Positions 26,855-35,710 of a stretch of 49,636 bases of DNA are shown here, piece after piece. The stretch is from Pseudomonadota bacterium. Its GTDB lineage: Bacteria; Pseudomonadota; Gammaproteobacteria; Xanthomonadales; Xanthomonadaceae. Within the stretch, counting starts at the first letter, position 1. Each line of letters begins with the position of its first letter. The notes beneath the pieces were generated by a model. It made no database searches and had not been told where the DNA came from. It saw only the letters and a list, made by a program, of their open reading frames with translations. The DNA is taken from positions 1 through 49,636 of the forward strand of contig JAEWJB010000009.1 of assembly GCA_023386795.1 (NCBI GenBank). Reading direction: 5' to 3'. The position numbers were made by a program, and so were the translations under genes.

Positions 26855-27537
26855 AGCACGCTGCGCAGGAACGGCACCGTGATCCGTCGCTTGGCCGCCA
26901 GCGACTCGCGGTCCAGCCGGTCCAGCAGCGCCACCAGCCCGGCCAGGTCGCGCCCGCTGTGCGTCAGCAACCATTCGAGCGCCGCATCGTCGATCACCAA
27001 TCCCCGCCGCTGCGCACGCTCGCGCAGCACCGCCGTGCGGCCTGCATCGTCCAGCACCGGCAGGCCGATGCGCACGCACTGCGACAAGCGCGAGCGCAGG
27101 TCCGGCAAGCCCAGCGGCAAGCCGTCGGGCATCGCGCGCGCGGTGTACAGCAGCACCACGCCCGCGGCGCGCGCGCGGTTGTGGAAATCGAACAACGCCA
27201 CTTCGTCCTCGCGCTGCCCGGCAATCACGTCCAGGCCATCAAGCGCGATGACTTCATGGCCCTCCAGCGAGTCCAGCGCCTCGCGCAAACGTCCCGCCGC
27301 GGCTATCAGCGGCAGGTACGCCGCCCGGCGCCCCGCCTGCTCGGCTGCGGCGCACAGCGACAACGCGAGGTGCGTCTTGCCGCTACCGGCCGGGCCGGCG
27401 AGGAAAATCCAATCCGCACGCGCACCGATGGCGATCGCGCGCAGCTGCGCGATCACGCCTTCGGGGGCACCGACGTAGGTTTCCAGTCGCTGGTCCGGCG
27501 GGTAACGCAGGGCCAACGGCAACTGCGGCACACTCAC
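26851..27537 (-). CDS. hda: DnaA regulatory inactivator Hda
   Basis: 228 aa AAA+ protein. The N-terminal QLPLAL (residues 5-10) is the sliding-clamp-binding motif required for Hda to act on DnaA at replicating DNA; Walker A is GPAGSGKT (~48-55) and the Walker B-like IALDGLD follows. It promotes hydrolysis of DnaA-ATP and so limits re-initiation. It starts with GTG overlapping the stop of the PerM-like gene. It is last of a three-gene minus-strand operon. Confidence 0.93.
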   Translation of the reverse strand: MSVPQLPLALRYPPDQRLETYVGAPEGVIAQLRAIAIGARADWIFLAGPAGSGKTHLALSLCAAAEQAGRRAAYLPLIAAAGRLREALDSLEGHEVIALDGLDVIAGQREDEVALFDFHNRARAAGVVLLYTARAMPDGLPLGLPDLRSRLSQCVRIGLPVLDDAGRTAVLRERAQRRGLVIDDAALEWLLTHSGRDLAGLVALLDRLDRESLAAKRRITVPFLRSVL

Positions 27538-28706
27538 GGCTGGTTCGGATCCTTCGGCACTTCGATCACCACCGTCTCGCTCGTGCGCGTGGCCAGCACG
27601 ATCTCCGGGCCGGGCTCACCGGCATACAGCTCGCTCTCGGTGTAGCGCGCGTGCGCATAGCGCAGCAGCACGTTGGCCACCGCGGCCACCGGCAGCGCCA
27701 GCAGCATGCCGAGGAAGCCGAACAGCTGGCCGCCGGCCATCACCGCGAAGATCACCGCCACCGGGTGCAGGCCGATCTTGTCGCCGACGATACGCGGGGT
27801 GAGCACGTAGCTTTCCATCAGCTGGCCGACGGTGAAGACCACGCCCACGCCGATCAGCAGCTTGACGTCGAACCCCTGCCCCTGCACCAGCGCGGCGATC
27901 ACCGCCAGCACCACGCCGGTGGTGGCGCCCAGGTACGGGATGAAGCTGATCAGCCCGGCGACCAGGCCGATCAACAGGCCCAGCTTCAGGCCCACCAGCG
28001 ACAAACCGGCGGCATAGATAACACCCAGCGCGATCATCACCAGGAACTGGCCGCGGATGAAGGCGCCCAGCACGTCGTTGGATTCCAGCGCCAGCCCGGT
28101 CGCGGTGCCGATGTACTTGCGCGGGATCACCGCCGCCACGCGCTCGACCAGCTTGTCCCAGTCGCGCAGGAAGTAGAACGTGAGGATCGGCAGCAACGCC
28201 AGGTTCACCACCCAGGTCACCATCGCAAAGCCCGAGCGAGAGAGGTAGCCGAAGAACGTCTTGGCGACCCCGCCGGCCTGGTCCCAGTGGCTGCGGATCC
28301 AGTCGATCAGCCGCTCCGGGTCCAGCCAGTTCATCAGCTCCAGCCCGGTCTTCTGCTCGATCCATGGCACCGCGGTGCCGATGAACCAGTCGCGCATCTG
28401 CGGCAGCGCGTTGATCAGGGTGACGATCTGGCGCTCGATCATCGGCACCAGGATCATCATCGCCAGCACCACCAGCAGCACCATCAGCACGAACACCAGG
28501 GTGACGGCCACGTTGCGCGAACGCCCGGCACGCTCGATGCGGTCCACCAGCGGGTCGCCGAGCCAGGCCAGCAGCAGCGCCAGCACGAACGGCGTCAGCA
28601 CCGGCGCCAGCAGCCAGATCACCCACAGCACGCCCAGCACCAGTGCGGCCCACTTGAGCCGGCGCAGGAACTGGGCGATTTCCGCCTCGGGACTCTGGTT
28701 GATCAT
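27534..28706 (-). CDS. AI-2E/PerM-family membrane protein
   Basis: 390 aa with about eight hydrophobic helices: two or three at the N-terminus (residues ~18-55, 68-92), a central extracytoplasmic segment (residues ~95-160), then the conserved C-terminal core with SFIPYLGATTGVVLAVIAAL and DKIGLHPVAVIFAVMAGGQLFGFLGMLLALP. These match the AI-2E/PerM family, which includes transporters and Na+/H+ antiporter-like proteins. The substrate is unknown. It overlaps both neighbours by 4 bases. Confidence 0.93.
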   Translation of the reverse strand: MINQSPEAEIAQFLRRLKWAALVLGVLWVIWLLAPVLTPFVLALLLAWLGDPLVDRIERAGRSRNVAVTLVFVLMVLLVVLAMMILVPMIERQIVTLINALPQMRDWFIGTAVPWIEQKTGLELMNWLDPERLIDWIRSHWDQAGGVAKTFFGYLSRSGFAMVTWVVNLALLPILTFYFLRDWDKLVERVAAVIPRKYIGTATGLALESNDVLGAFIRGQFLVMIALGVIYAAGLSLVGLKLGLLIGLVAGLISFIPYLGATTGVVLAVIAALVQGQGFDVKLLIGVGVVFTVGQLMESYVLTPRIVGDKIGLHPVAVIFAVMAGGQLFGFLGMLLALPVAAVANVLLRYAHARYTESELYAGEPGPEIVLATRTSETVVIEVPKDPNQP

Positions 28707-29806
28707 TTCAGGCGGTACTCCATGCGTTCACCTTCCAGCCGCACGGGGCCTTCGGTGGGCATGGCAACCGGCTCGATCGGGCTGTCCGGGCCCAGCATGC
28801 GGTTTAGGCCGGCCGGGCCGGTCAGCAGGTCCACGTCCAGCTCAAGGCGGTCGCCGGAGGCCAGCACCGGACGGATCGCCCGCACCACCGAAACGTTCTG
28901 CAGCGCGGCCGACACGCGCAGGTAGTCGTCGGCGCTGCGCAGGCCGGTGATGACTGCGCGGTAGGTGCCCGGCACGCCGGAATCCACCTTCTTGGCGTAG
29001 CGCTTGACCAGCGCGTCGGCGGCGCCGTCCGCACCACCGGCCATCGCGCGACGGGCGTCGGCGTCGGTGGTGGTCCAGGTGGAGAGCACCTTGCCGTCAT
29101 CCACGAACGCCCAGTCGGCGGTCCAGCCGCCGCTGGCCGCGCGCGAGAGCTTGCCGATCAGCTGCATCGGCGGGCTGTAGCGCGATGAGGCGCGGGCCAC
29201 GGCCGCGGTGTCCTGGCGCCAGATCGCGCCGACCAGCGCCTGCTCCGCCGCGTCGCCGCCCGGCAAACCGAGCCGATAACCGCGTTCGACGGCACGGTCC
29301 AGCACGCTGCGCGCGGCGTTGGCCTGCTGCACGCCGACCAGTCGCGGGCCGCTGCCATCGTCGATGGCCAGCCACAGCACCGGCTTGGGGCGCGGCTGCG
29401 GCCACACCGGCAGGCCCAGGGCGGCGACCAGGCCGTCCACGTCGTCCTGGCGGAAACGGGCCACCAGGATGGTGCGGAAGGTCGGCGCGCCACTGGGAGA
29501 AGTGCCCTGGTCCTGGCGATAGTCGTAGTGATCGACGTAGTTGCCGGCATTGCGCAGCGCCGGGCCCACGCCGGGGCGGGCCATCACGCTGCGGTCGCCG
29601 GAAAGCTTGGCCAGCACGCTGCCCAGCGCGCGCGCCAGCGCACCGGCGCGGTCGCCCTCGCTCTGGCTGTTCACCGGCACTTCGGCCTCATAGGCGCCCT
29701 GCGCCTTGGCGACATCGCCCTCGGTACGCATATCGGCCTGGGCGGCGGCCATGAAGGGGGCCAGGCAGCCGGCCAGGAGCAGAAAGAGGGCAAGACTGCG
29801 GCGCAT
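28703..29806 (-). CDS. DUF2066 secreted protein
   Basis: 367 aa with signal peptide MRRSLALFLLLAGCLAPFMAAAQA; the LAGC run resembles a lipobox, but the longer hydrophobic stretch and AQA site favour signal peptidase I. The body matches DUF2066 (ALARALGSVLAKLSGDRSV..., FRTILVARFRQDDVDGLVAALGLPVW). It lies divergent to purM and is followed by perM and hda, an arrangement seen in many gammaproteobacteria; function unknown. In-frame ATGs at 29818 and 29830 are also possible, but 29806 starts the signal peptide. Confidence 0.87.
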   Translation of the reverse strand: MRRSLALFLLLAGCLAPFMAAAQADMRTEGDVAKAQGAYEAEVPVNSQSEGDRAGALARALGSVLAKLSGDRSVMARPGVGPALRNAGNYVDHYDYRQDQGTSPSGAPTFRTILVARFRQDDVDGLVAALGLPVWPQPRPKPVLWLAIDDGSGPRLVGVQQANAARSVLDRAVERGYRLGLPGGDAAEQALVGAIWRQDTAAVARASSRYSPPMQLIGKLSRAASGGWTADWAFVDDGKVLSTWTTTDADARRAMAGGADGAADALVKRYAKKVDSGVPGTYRAVITGLRSADDYLRVSAALQNVSVVRAIRPVLASGDRLELDVDLLTGPAGLNRMLGPDSPIEPVAMPTEGPVRLEGERMEYRLK

Positions 29807-29924
29807 CGCGGGTTCCATTGCTGGGCTCATCCGGGGGAATTGTTGCCCGAATGCCCCCCGCGCGCCAACGCCGCGACGTCGGCTGCTAAAATCCACGGCC
29901 TTGCCGCCGAAGCCCCACCCCACC

Positions 29925-30986
29925 GTGACCAGCCAGAACTCCTCTACTCCCGCGCCACTGACCTACCGTGAGGCGGGTGTCGACATCGATGCCGGCAATG
30001 CCCTCGTCGAGCGGATCAAGCCGCTGGTCAAGCGCAGCTTCCGCCCGGAGGTGATGGGCGGCCTGGGCGGTTTCGGCGCGCTGTTCGACCTGTCCGGCAA
30101 GTACAAGGAGCCGGTGCTGGTCTCCGGCACCGACGGCGTGGGCACCAAGCTCAAGCTCGCCCAGCAGCTGGGCCGCCACGACACCATCGGCATCGATCTG
30201 GTCGCCATGTGCGTCAACGACGTGCTGGTACAGGGCGCCGAGCCGCTGTTCTTCCTCGACTACTTCGCCACCGGCAAGCTGGACGTGGACACCGCCGCTT
30301 CCGTGGTCGGCGGCATCGCCCGCGGCTGCGAGCTCTCCGGTTGCGCGCTGATCGGCGGCGAAACCGCCGAGATGCCGGACATGTACCCGCCGGGCGAGTA
30401 CGACCTGGCCGGCTTCTGCGTGGCGGCGGTGGAGAAATCCAAGCTGCTGGACGGCGCGGGCGTGCGTGCCGGCGACACGCTGATCGGCATCGCCTCCAGC
30501 GGCCCGCATTCCAACGGCTATTCGCTGGTGCGCCGCATCTACGAGCGCGCCGGCGCGCCGGCCGACCACGTGCTGGAAGACGGCACCCGCCTGATCGACG
30601 CGCTGATGGCGCCCACCGCGCTGTACGTCAAGCCGGTGCTGTCGCTGCTGGCTTCGCACGGCGAGGCGATCCACGGCATGGCGCACGTCACCGGCGGCGG
30701 CCTGACCGAGAACATCATCCGCGTGATCCCCGAAGGCCTGGGCCTGGACATCCGCGCCGGCAGCTGGCCGCTGCCGCCGGTGTTCCAGTGGCTGCAGCGC
30801 GAGGGCGCGGTGGCCGACAGCGAGATGTGGCGCACCTTCAACTGCGGCGTGGGCTTCGTGCTGGTCGCCGACCCGGCGCAGGCCGCCGCGCTGGAACAGG
30901 CGATCGACGCCCTCGGCCTGGCGCATTGGCGCATTGGCGAGGTCGTGGAGGCCGCCGAGGGCGGCGAGCGCGTGCACATCGGCTGA
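29925..30986 (+). CDS. purM: Phosphoribosylformylglycinamidine cyclo-ligase PurM
   Basis: 353 aa. Fifth step of purine synthesis, FGAM to AIR. Family features: YREAGVDIDAGN, GGFGALFDL, SGTDGVGTKLKLA, GETAEMPDMY and TGGGLTENIIRVIPEGL. The GTG at 29925 is chosen because it gives the normal N-terminus; the open frame upstream to 29706 overlaps the divergent gene. It is followed by a small membrane-protein gene and purN, so it forms a purMN operon with an insertion. Confidence 0.96.
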   Translation: MTSQNSSTPAPLTYREAGVDIDAGNALVERIKPLVKRSFRPEVMGGLGGFGALFDLSGKYKEPVLVSGTDGVGTKLKLAQQLGRHDTIGIDLVAMCVNDVLVQGAEPLFFLDYFATGKLDVDTAASVVGGIARGCELSGCALIGGETAEMPDMYPPGEYDLAGFCVAAVEKSKLLDGAGVRAGDTLIGIASSGPHSNGYSLVRRIYERAGAPADHVLEDGTRLIDALMAPTALYVKPVLSLLASHGEAIHGMAHVTGGGLTENIIRVIPEGLGLDIRAGSWPLPPVFQWLQREGAVADSEMWRTFNCGVGFVLVADPAQAAALEQAIDALGLAHWRIGEVVEAAEGGERVHIG

Positions 30987-30995
30987 GGCTGGCCG

Positions 30996-31436
30996 ATGGC
31001 CGCGATGCCGCCCCTCCCGCCGCCGGTCGCCGTCCCCACGGCGGACGACCTCTCGCAGCTGCGGCTGCTGGCCATCTTCCATTACGTGGTGGCGGGCCTG
31101 ACCGCCCTGTTTTCGCTTATCCCGGTGATACACCTGACGCTGGGGATCGCGATGGTGAGCGGTGCGCTGCCAGGCAACGATCCTGGCGCCAGGCTCGGCG
31201 GCTGGTTCTTCATCGTCTTCGCCAGCGCCTTCATCCTGTGCGGGCTGGCCCTGGCCGGCGCGATCGCCTTGGCCGGACGCAACCTGCAACGCCATCGCGG
31301 GCATACCTACTGCATGGTCGTCGCGGCCCTGTCCTGCACGATGATGCCGTTCGGCACGGTGCTGGGCGTGTTCACCCTGATCGTGTTGCTGCGGCCCGGC
31401 ATGAAGGCCCTCTTCGAAAGCCCCCCCGCCCCATGA
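30996..31436 (+). CDS. Small membrane protein between purM and purN
   Basis: 146 aa with four hydrophobic stretches (about residues 24-54, 68-92, 103-131). I do not recognise a named family beyond hypothetical membrane proteins. No enzyme motif is visible. It starts 10 bases after purM and overlaps purN by 4 bases (ATGA), so it is translated with them; a link to purine metabolism is not shown. Confidence 0.78.
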   Translation: MAAMPPLPPPVAVPTADDLSQLRLLAIFHYVVAGLTALFSLIPVIHLTLGIAMVSGALPGNDPGARLGGWFFIVFASAFILCGLALAGAIALAGRNLQRHRGHTYCMVVAALSCTMMPFGTVLGVFTLIVLLRPGMKALFESPPAP

Positions 31437-32104
31437 CCGCACGACTCGCCGTGCTGGCCTCCGGCCGCGGCAGCAACCTGCAGGCCATCCTCGACGCGAT
31501 TGCCGCCGGCACGCTGGATGCCGAGGTCGTCGGCGTGTTCTCCGACAAGCCCGCCGCCGCTGCGTTGCAGAAGGTGCCGGCGGAGCGCCGCTGGGCCGCC
31601 AGCCCGCGCGACTATCCCGACCGCGAGGCGTTCGACGCCGCGCTCGGTGACGCGCTGGCGGCCAGCGGCGCGGACTGGATCGTCTGCGCCGGCTACATGC
31701 GCATCCTCGGCGAGGCGCTGGTGCGCCGCTTCGACGGGCGCATGGTCAACATCCACCCTTCCCTGCTGCCGCTGCACCGTGGCCTGCACACGCATGCCCG
31801 CGCAATCGAGGCCGGCGACGCCGAACACGGCGCCAGCGTGCACTTCGTGATCCCCGAGCTGGATGCAGGCACGGTACTGGCGCAGGCGCGCGTGCCGGTG
31901 CTGCCCGGCGACGATGCCGCCACCCTGGCCGCCCGGGTGCTGGCACGTGAACACCCGCTGCTGATCGCCAGCCTGCGCCTGCTCGCCAGCGGGCGGGTGC
32001 GCGAGGCCGGCGGACAACTGATGCTGGACGGTCAGTGCCTGTTTACGCCATTGCGACTAGATTCCGCCGGACATCTACGGGAAACGGCCGACACATCGCC
32101 GTGA
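31433..32104 (+). CDS. purN: Phosphoribosylglycinamide formyltransferase PurN
   Basis: 223 aa. It uses 10-formyl-THF to formylate GAR in purine synthesis. ASGRGSNLQAIL at the N-terminus binds GAR; NIHPSLLPLHRGLHTH holds the catalytic Asn-His pair, followed by HGASVHFVIPELDAG with the usual Asp region. Its C-terminal tail is slightly longer than in E. coli. The start overlaps the upstream membrane-protein stop. Confidence 0.96.
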   Translation: MTARLAVLASGRGSNLQAILDAIAAGTLDAEVVGVFSDKPAAAALQKVPAERRWAASPRDYPDREAFDAALGDALAASGADWIVCAGYMRILGEALVRRFDGRMVNIHPSLLPLHRGLHTHARAIEAGDAEHGASVHFVIPELDAGTVLAQARVPVLPGDDAATLAARVLAREHPLLIASLRLLASGRVREAGGQLMLDGQCLFTPLRLDSAGHLRETADTSP

Positions 32105-32143
32105 CCTGCCCTCCGTCATCCTGAAGGCTTCCTTCCTGCCCGC

Positions 32144-32944
32144 ATGCGCATGACCCGTCCCCGCCTCGCCCTGTTGGCCCTGCTGTGCTGGCCCGTGTTC
32201 CCGGGTCTGGCGCAGGACACGCCCGTCGCCACGCCCGCCTCCCCGGCACCTGCCGCGGCGAGCACCGCGCTGCCACCGGGCGAATGGACCGCCCCGGCGC
32301 TGGAGCCGTTCGTCGCCACCTACCAGGCCTTCTACAAGGGCAAGGAAGCGGGCGATGCGACGATGCAGGTGACCCATATCGGCGGCGACCAGTGGCGGGT
32401 GGACATGGCCGTGCGCGGTCGCAAGGGGTTTGCCAGCGTGCTCGGCCTGAACCTGGAGCAGAGCACCGTGTTCGACGTGCGCGGCGGCACCTATGTGCCG
32501 CTGACCCAGAGCACGGTGAAAAAGGCCTTGTTCTTCGGCAAGAAAGTCACCGGCGTCTACGACTGGAATGCGCGCAGCGCGCAGTGGGACGGCGACCTGA
32601 AGAAGGAACGCCGCCAGCCGATCACGCTGGAACCCGGCGACCAGAGCGCCCTGCTGCTCAACCTCTCGCTGATGCGCGACGCCCGCCCGGGCAGCGTGCT
32701 GGGCTACCGCTACGTCGATGTGGGCCGCGTGCGCCGCTACGAATACCGTGCCGCCGACGCCACCGAGAACGTGCAGGTCGGCGACCTCAGTTACGACGCG
32801 CTGCGGGTGTTCCGCACCAACGGCGGCGACAACGAAACCATTCTCTGGATCGCCAACGGGGTACCGACCCCGGTGCGCATCCTTCAGCGCGACAAAGGCG
32901 AGGACGAGATCGACCTGCGCCTGGTCGAATACCAAGGAGTGTGA
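32144..32944 (+). CDS. DUF3108 periplasmic protein, paralogue 1
   Basis: 266 aa with signal peptide (MRMTRPRLALLALLCWPVFPGLA) and an Ala/Pro linker (about residues 26-50). The DUF3108 domain follows: FVATYQAFYKGKEAGDATMQV, LEQSTVFDVRGG, YDWNARSAQWDGDLKKERR. The family is unassigned; members are beta-rich envelope proteins. Its stop overlaps the next gene, a paralogue, by one base. It lies 39 bases after purN and may be co-transcribed with it. Confidence 0.88.
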   Translation: MRMTRPRLALLALLCWPVFPGLAQDTPVATPASPAPAAASTALPPGEWTAPALEPFVATYQAFYKGKEAGDATMQVTHIGGDQWRVDMAVRGRKGFASVLGLNLEQSTVFDVRGGTYVPLTQSTVKKALFFGKKVTGVYDWNARSAQWDGDLKKERRQPITLEPGDQSALLLNLSLMRDARPGSVLGYRYVDVGRVRRYEYRAADATENVQVGDLSYDALRVFRTNGGDNETILWIANGVPTPVRILQRDKGEDEIDLRLVEYQGV

Positions 32945-33630
32945 TGATGAAGCGCCTCGCCCGTCCGTTCGCCCTGCTCGCCGCCGCGGCGCTGGCCGCC
33001 GCCAGCCTGCCGGCGTTCGCCCTGCAGCCATTCACCGCCGACTATCAGGCGAACTACATGGGCGTGCAGGCCAACGGCACCATGACCCTGGCCTCGGCCG
33101 GCAACAACCAGTGGCGTTATTCGCTGCAGATCCAGAACCCGATGGCCACGCTGAGCCAGAGCACGGTGTTCGAGGAGAAGAACGGCCAGCTGCGTCCGCT
33201 GAGCAGCAACGACAGCTCCGCATTGCTGGTGAAAAAGCGCAGCGTCCAGGCCAAGTACGACTGGAACAGCAACCAGGCCACCTGGAGCGGCGACGTGAAG
33301 CCCGAGCGCCGCGGCCCGGTGAAGCTGCAGGCCGGCGACATGGATGCGTTGCTGATCAACCTGGCCATCGCCCGCGACCTGGGCGCCGGCAAGCCGCTGA
33401 GCTACCGCATGGTGGACGAAGGCCGCATCAAGCAGATGACCTACCAGGTCGTCGGCAAGGAAACGCTGACCGTCAACGGCAAGCCGCAGCAGGCCACGAA
33501 GGTCTCGCGCACGGACGGCAACAAGGAATTGATCGCCTGGATCGTGCCCGACCTGCCGGTGCCGGCACGCCTGCTGCAGCGGGAAAACGGCCAGGACGCG
33601 CTGGACCTGACGATCCGCTCGCTGAAGTAA
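32944..33630 (+). CDS. DUF3108 periplasmic protein, paralogue 2
   Basis: 228 aa with signal peptide (MMKRLARPFALLAAAALAAASLPAFA) and a DUF3108 domain starting right after it: PFTADYQANYMGVQANGTMTL, SQSTVFEEKNG, YDWNSNQATWSGDVKPERR. It aligns along its length with the preceding protein, so the two arose by tandem duplication. It lacks the Ala/Pro linker of paralogue 1. A strong terminator follows. Confidence 0.88.
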   Translation: MMKRLARPFALLAAAALAAASLPAFALQPFTADYQANYMGVQANGTMTLASAGNNQWRYSLQIQNPMATLSQSTVFEEKNGQLRPLSSNDSSALLVKKRSVQAKYDWNSNQATWSGDVKPERRGPVKLQAGDMDALLINLAIARDLGAGKPLSYRMVDEGRIKQMTYQVVGKETLTVNGKPQQATKVSRTDGNKELIAWIVPDLPVPARLLQRENGQDALDLTIRSLK

Positions 33631-33650
33631 GCCACCGCCTCGCCCAAGTG

Positions 33651-33682
33651 AAAAGGCCCGCCGGAAACGGCGGGCCTTTTTT
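33651..33682 (+). terminator. Rho-independent terminator after the DUF3108 pair
   Basis: A perfect 13-bp stem AAAAGGCCCGCCG / CGGCGGGCCTTTT with loop GAAA; the T run extends to 33682. It is 20 bases after the stop. Confidence 0.92.
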
Positions 33683-33706
33683 CATGCTTTACCGCCGACG
33701 CACTGC

Positions 33707-33763
33707 AGGAGCGGCTTCAGCCGCGACCCTGCCGTCCCCCGTCGCGGCTGAAGCCGCTCCTAC
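33707..33763. repeat. Paired REP element (inverted repeat)
   Basis: Two 21-bp arms, 33707-33727 and 33741-33761, are perfect reverse complements with a 13-base loop. Each arm is an AGGAGCGGCTTCAGCCGCGA-type REP. The right arm ends CTAC (GTAG on the minus strand), which provides the stop codon of the minus-strand gene at 33760; the left arm has GCAG instead of GTAG. It lies between convergent genes, 25 bases after a terminator. Confidence 0.88.
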
Positions 33764-34083
33764 GGGGTATTGGCTGGCGCGCTTTTGTCCGGCTTGAACT
33801 CGGTTCGGCAATCCACCCGGATCTGCTCGCCACTGCCACGCCAGTAGAACGTGCTGCACTTGCGATTGCCGTCCGTGGTGGTCTTCACCGCCACCGCGTA
33901 GAACGACTGGGCGATCTCCGCGCGCGTGGCCGCGCCGTCGCCGTTCCAGTCCATGTCCTTGAACTCCACGCCCTGGGTGATGGCCAGGCCGGCCCAGCCG
34001 GCCCAGGCCAGCCACGCCAGGATCAGCAGGATCACGCCCAGCAGCACCTTGCGCCGCGTGGTGAAGCGACCCTTGAGGATCAT
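33760..34083 (-). CDS. Small membrane-anchored EF-hand protein
   Basis: 107 aa. One membrane helix near the N-terminus (about residues 12-36), then a single canonical EF-hand loop with ligands Asp45, Asn47, Asp49, Ala51 (backbone), Thr53 and Glu56 (DWNGDGAATRAE). Two Cys (76, 92) may form a disulfide, so the C-terminal domain is likely periplasmic and Ca-binding. Its start overlaps the murA stop (ATGA), so it rides on the murA message. Its TAG stop lies within a REP element. Function unknown. Confidence 0.82.
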   Translation of the reverse strand: MILKGRFTTRRKVLLGVILLILAWLAWAGWAGLAITQGVEFKDMDWNGDGAATRAEIAQSFYAVAVKTTTDGNRKCSTFYWRGSGEQIRVDCRTEFKPDKSAPANTP

Positions 34084-35351
34084 GCGATGCGCCGGATGAC
34101 CGCGCCCAGCGATCCCAGCTTCTCCTCGATGTTTTCGTAGCCACGGTCCAGGTGGTAGATGCGGTCGATGATGGTCTCGCCGTCCGCCATCAGGCCGGCC
34201 AGGATCAACGAGGCCGACGCGCGCAGGTCGGTCGCCATCACCGGCGCGCCACTCAGGCGCTCGGCGCCGCGGATGATCGCGGTGTGGCCTTCGACCTGGA
34301 TGTCCGCACCCAGGCGCAGCAGTTCGTTGACGTGCATGAAGCGGTTTTCGAAGATCGTCTCGTTGATCACGCCCACCCCGTCTGCCACGCAATTGAGCGC
34401 CATGAATTGCGCCTGCATGTCGGTCGGGAACGCCGGGTACGGCGCCGTGGTGAGGCTCACCGCGCGCGGGCGCTTGCCCTTCATGTCCAGGGTGATCGAG
34501 TCCTCGGTGCACTCCAGCTCCGCGCCGGCTTCCTTGAGCTTGTCCAGCACGGCATCCAGCGTGTTCGGGCGCGCGCGGCGCACGGTGACGCGACCGCCGG
34601 TCATTGCCGCCGCGACGAGGAAGGTGCCGGTCTCGATGCGGTCCGGCAGCACCGCATGGCGGCCGCCGCCCAGGCGCTCGACGCCCTCGATGACGATGCG
34701 CGGCGTGCCGGCGCCTTCGATCTTCGCACCCAGCGCGACCAGGCACTCGGCCAGGTCCACGACCTCCGGCTCCATCGCCGCGTTCTCCAGCACGGTGGTG
34801 CCTTCGGCGAGCACGGCGGCCATCAGCACGTTCTCCGTGCCGGTGACGCTGACCATGTCGAACACGTAGCGGCCGCCCTTCAGGCGCGTGGCGCTGGCCT
34901 TGATGTAGCCGTTCTCCACGCTGATGTCCGCACCGAGCGCCTGCAGGCCCTTGATGTGCTGGTCCACCGGGCGCGAGCCGATCGCGCAGCCGCCGGGCAG
35001 CGACACCTCGGCGGCGCCATGGCGCGCCAGCAGCGGGCCGAGCACCAGGATCGAGGCGCGCATGGTCTTGACCAGCTCGTACGGCGCGACGTGGCTGTTG
35101 ACGGTGCGCGGGTCCACGGTGATCGAACTGCCGCGGGCGAGCGTGCCTTCGTCGATGCTGACGCCCGCGCCCAGTTCGCCGAGCAGCTTCACCGTGGTGA
35201 TCACGTCGTGCAGGTGCGGCACGTTGGTGATTTCCACCGGCTCGTCGGCCAGCAGGGTGGCGCACAGGATCGGCAGGACGGCGTTCTTGGCGCCGGAGAT
35301 GTTCACTTCGCCGTGCAGCGCGTTGCCGCCGGTGACTACGATTTTGGCCAT
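34080..35351 (-). CDS. murA: UDP-N-acetylglucosamine 1-carboxyvinyltransferase MurA
   Basis: 423 aa, full length. First committed step of peptidoglycan synthesis: transfer of enolpyruvate to UDP-GlcNAc. Lys22 (SGAKNA) and the catalytic Cys122 (PGGCAIGSRPVDQH) are present, so it is expected to be inhibited by fosfomycin. The ATG at 35351 gives the usual N-terminus MAKIVVTGG; a start at 35381 is possible but not family-like. It is followed by the EF-hand gene and preceded by ibaG on the same strand with a 75-base gap. Confidence 0.96.
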   Translation of the reverse strand: MAKIVVTGGNALHGEVNISGAKNAVLPILCATLLADEPVEITNVPHLHDVITTVKLLGELGAGVSIDEGTLARGSSITVDPRTVNSHVAPYELVKTMRASILVLGPLLARHGAAEVSLPGGCAIGSRPVDQHIKGLQALGADISVENGYIKASATRLKGGRYVFDMVSVTGTENVLMAAVLAEGTTVLENAAMEPEVVDLAECLVALGAKIEGAGTPRIVIEGVERLGGGRHAVLPDRIETGTFLVAAAMTGGRVTVRRARPNTLDAVLDKLKEAGAELECTEDSITLDMKGKRPRAVSLTTAPYPAFPTDMQAQFMALNCVADGVGVINETIFENRFMHVNELLRLGADIQVEGHTAIIRGAERLSGAPVMATDLRASASLILAGLMADGETIIDRIYHLDRGYENIEEKLGSLGAVIRRIA

Positions 35352-35426
35352 GGAGGTCGGGGATGTCCTGGAAGGATGCACAGCACGGCCGGCAGGCCGC
35401 CGGGGCCCGAAAGCCCCGTTCGTGGG

Positions 35427-35657
35427 TCAGGGAGATTCGTCGGGCGTGACGGTCTTGAGCTGCAGCGCATGGATCGCACCGCCCATCAGGTCACCCAGCG
35501 TCGCGTACACCATCCGGTGGCGGGCCAGCGGCAGTTTGCCGGCGAACGCCGCGCACACCACGGTGGCCTCGAAATGCACGCCATCGTCGCCGCGCACGTC
35601 CGCGCGCGCGTCCGGCAGGCCGGATTCGATGAGTTTACGGATGGTTTCGGCGTCCAA
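35427..35657 (-). CDS. ibaG: BolA/IbaG-family protein
   Basis: 76 aa BolA-fold protein. LPDARADVRGDDGVHFEATVV and KLPLARHRMVYATLGDLMGGAIHALQLKT match IbaG/YrbA, where the conserved His (ARHRMVY) helps hold a [2Fe-2S] cluster with monothiol glutaredoxin. It starts with TTG at 35657, supported by AGGAAAG just upstream. The position next to murA is the same as in many proteobacteria. It is divergent from kdsD, 53 bases apart. Confidence 0.93.
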   Translation of the reverse strand: MDAETIRKLIESGLPDARADVRGDDGVHFEATVVCAAFAGKLPLARHRMVYATLGDLMGGAIHALQLKTVTPDESP

Positions 35658-35710
35658 CGGGCTTTCCTAATAAAATGTCCGGCCATTCTACTCTCCGAGC
35701 GGGTCTCCGT

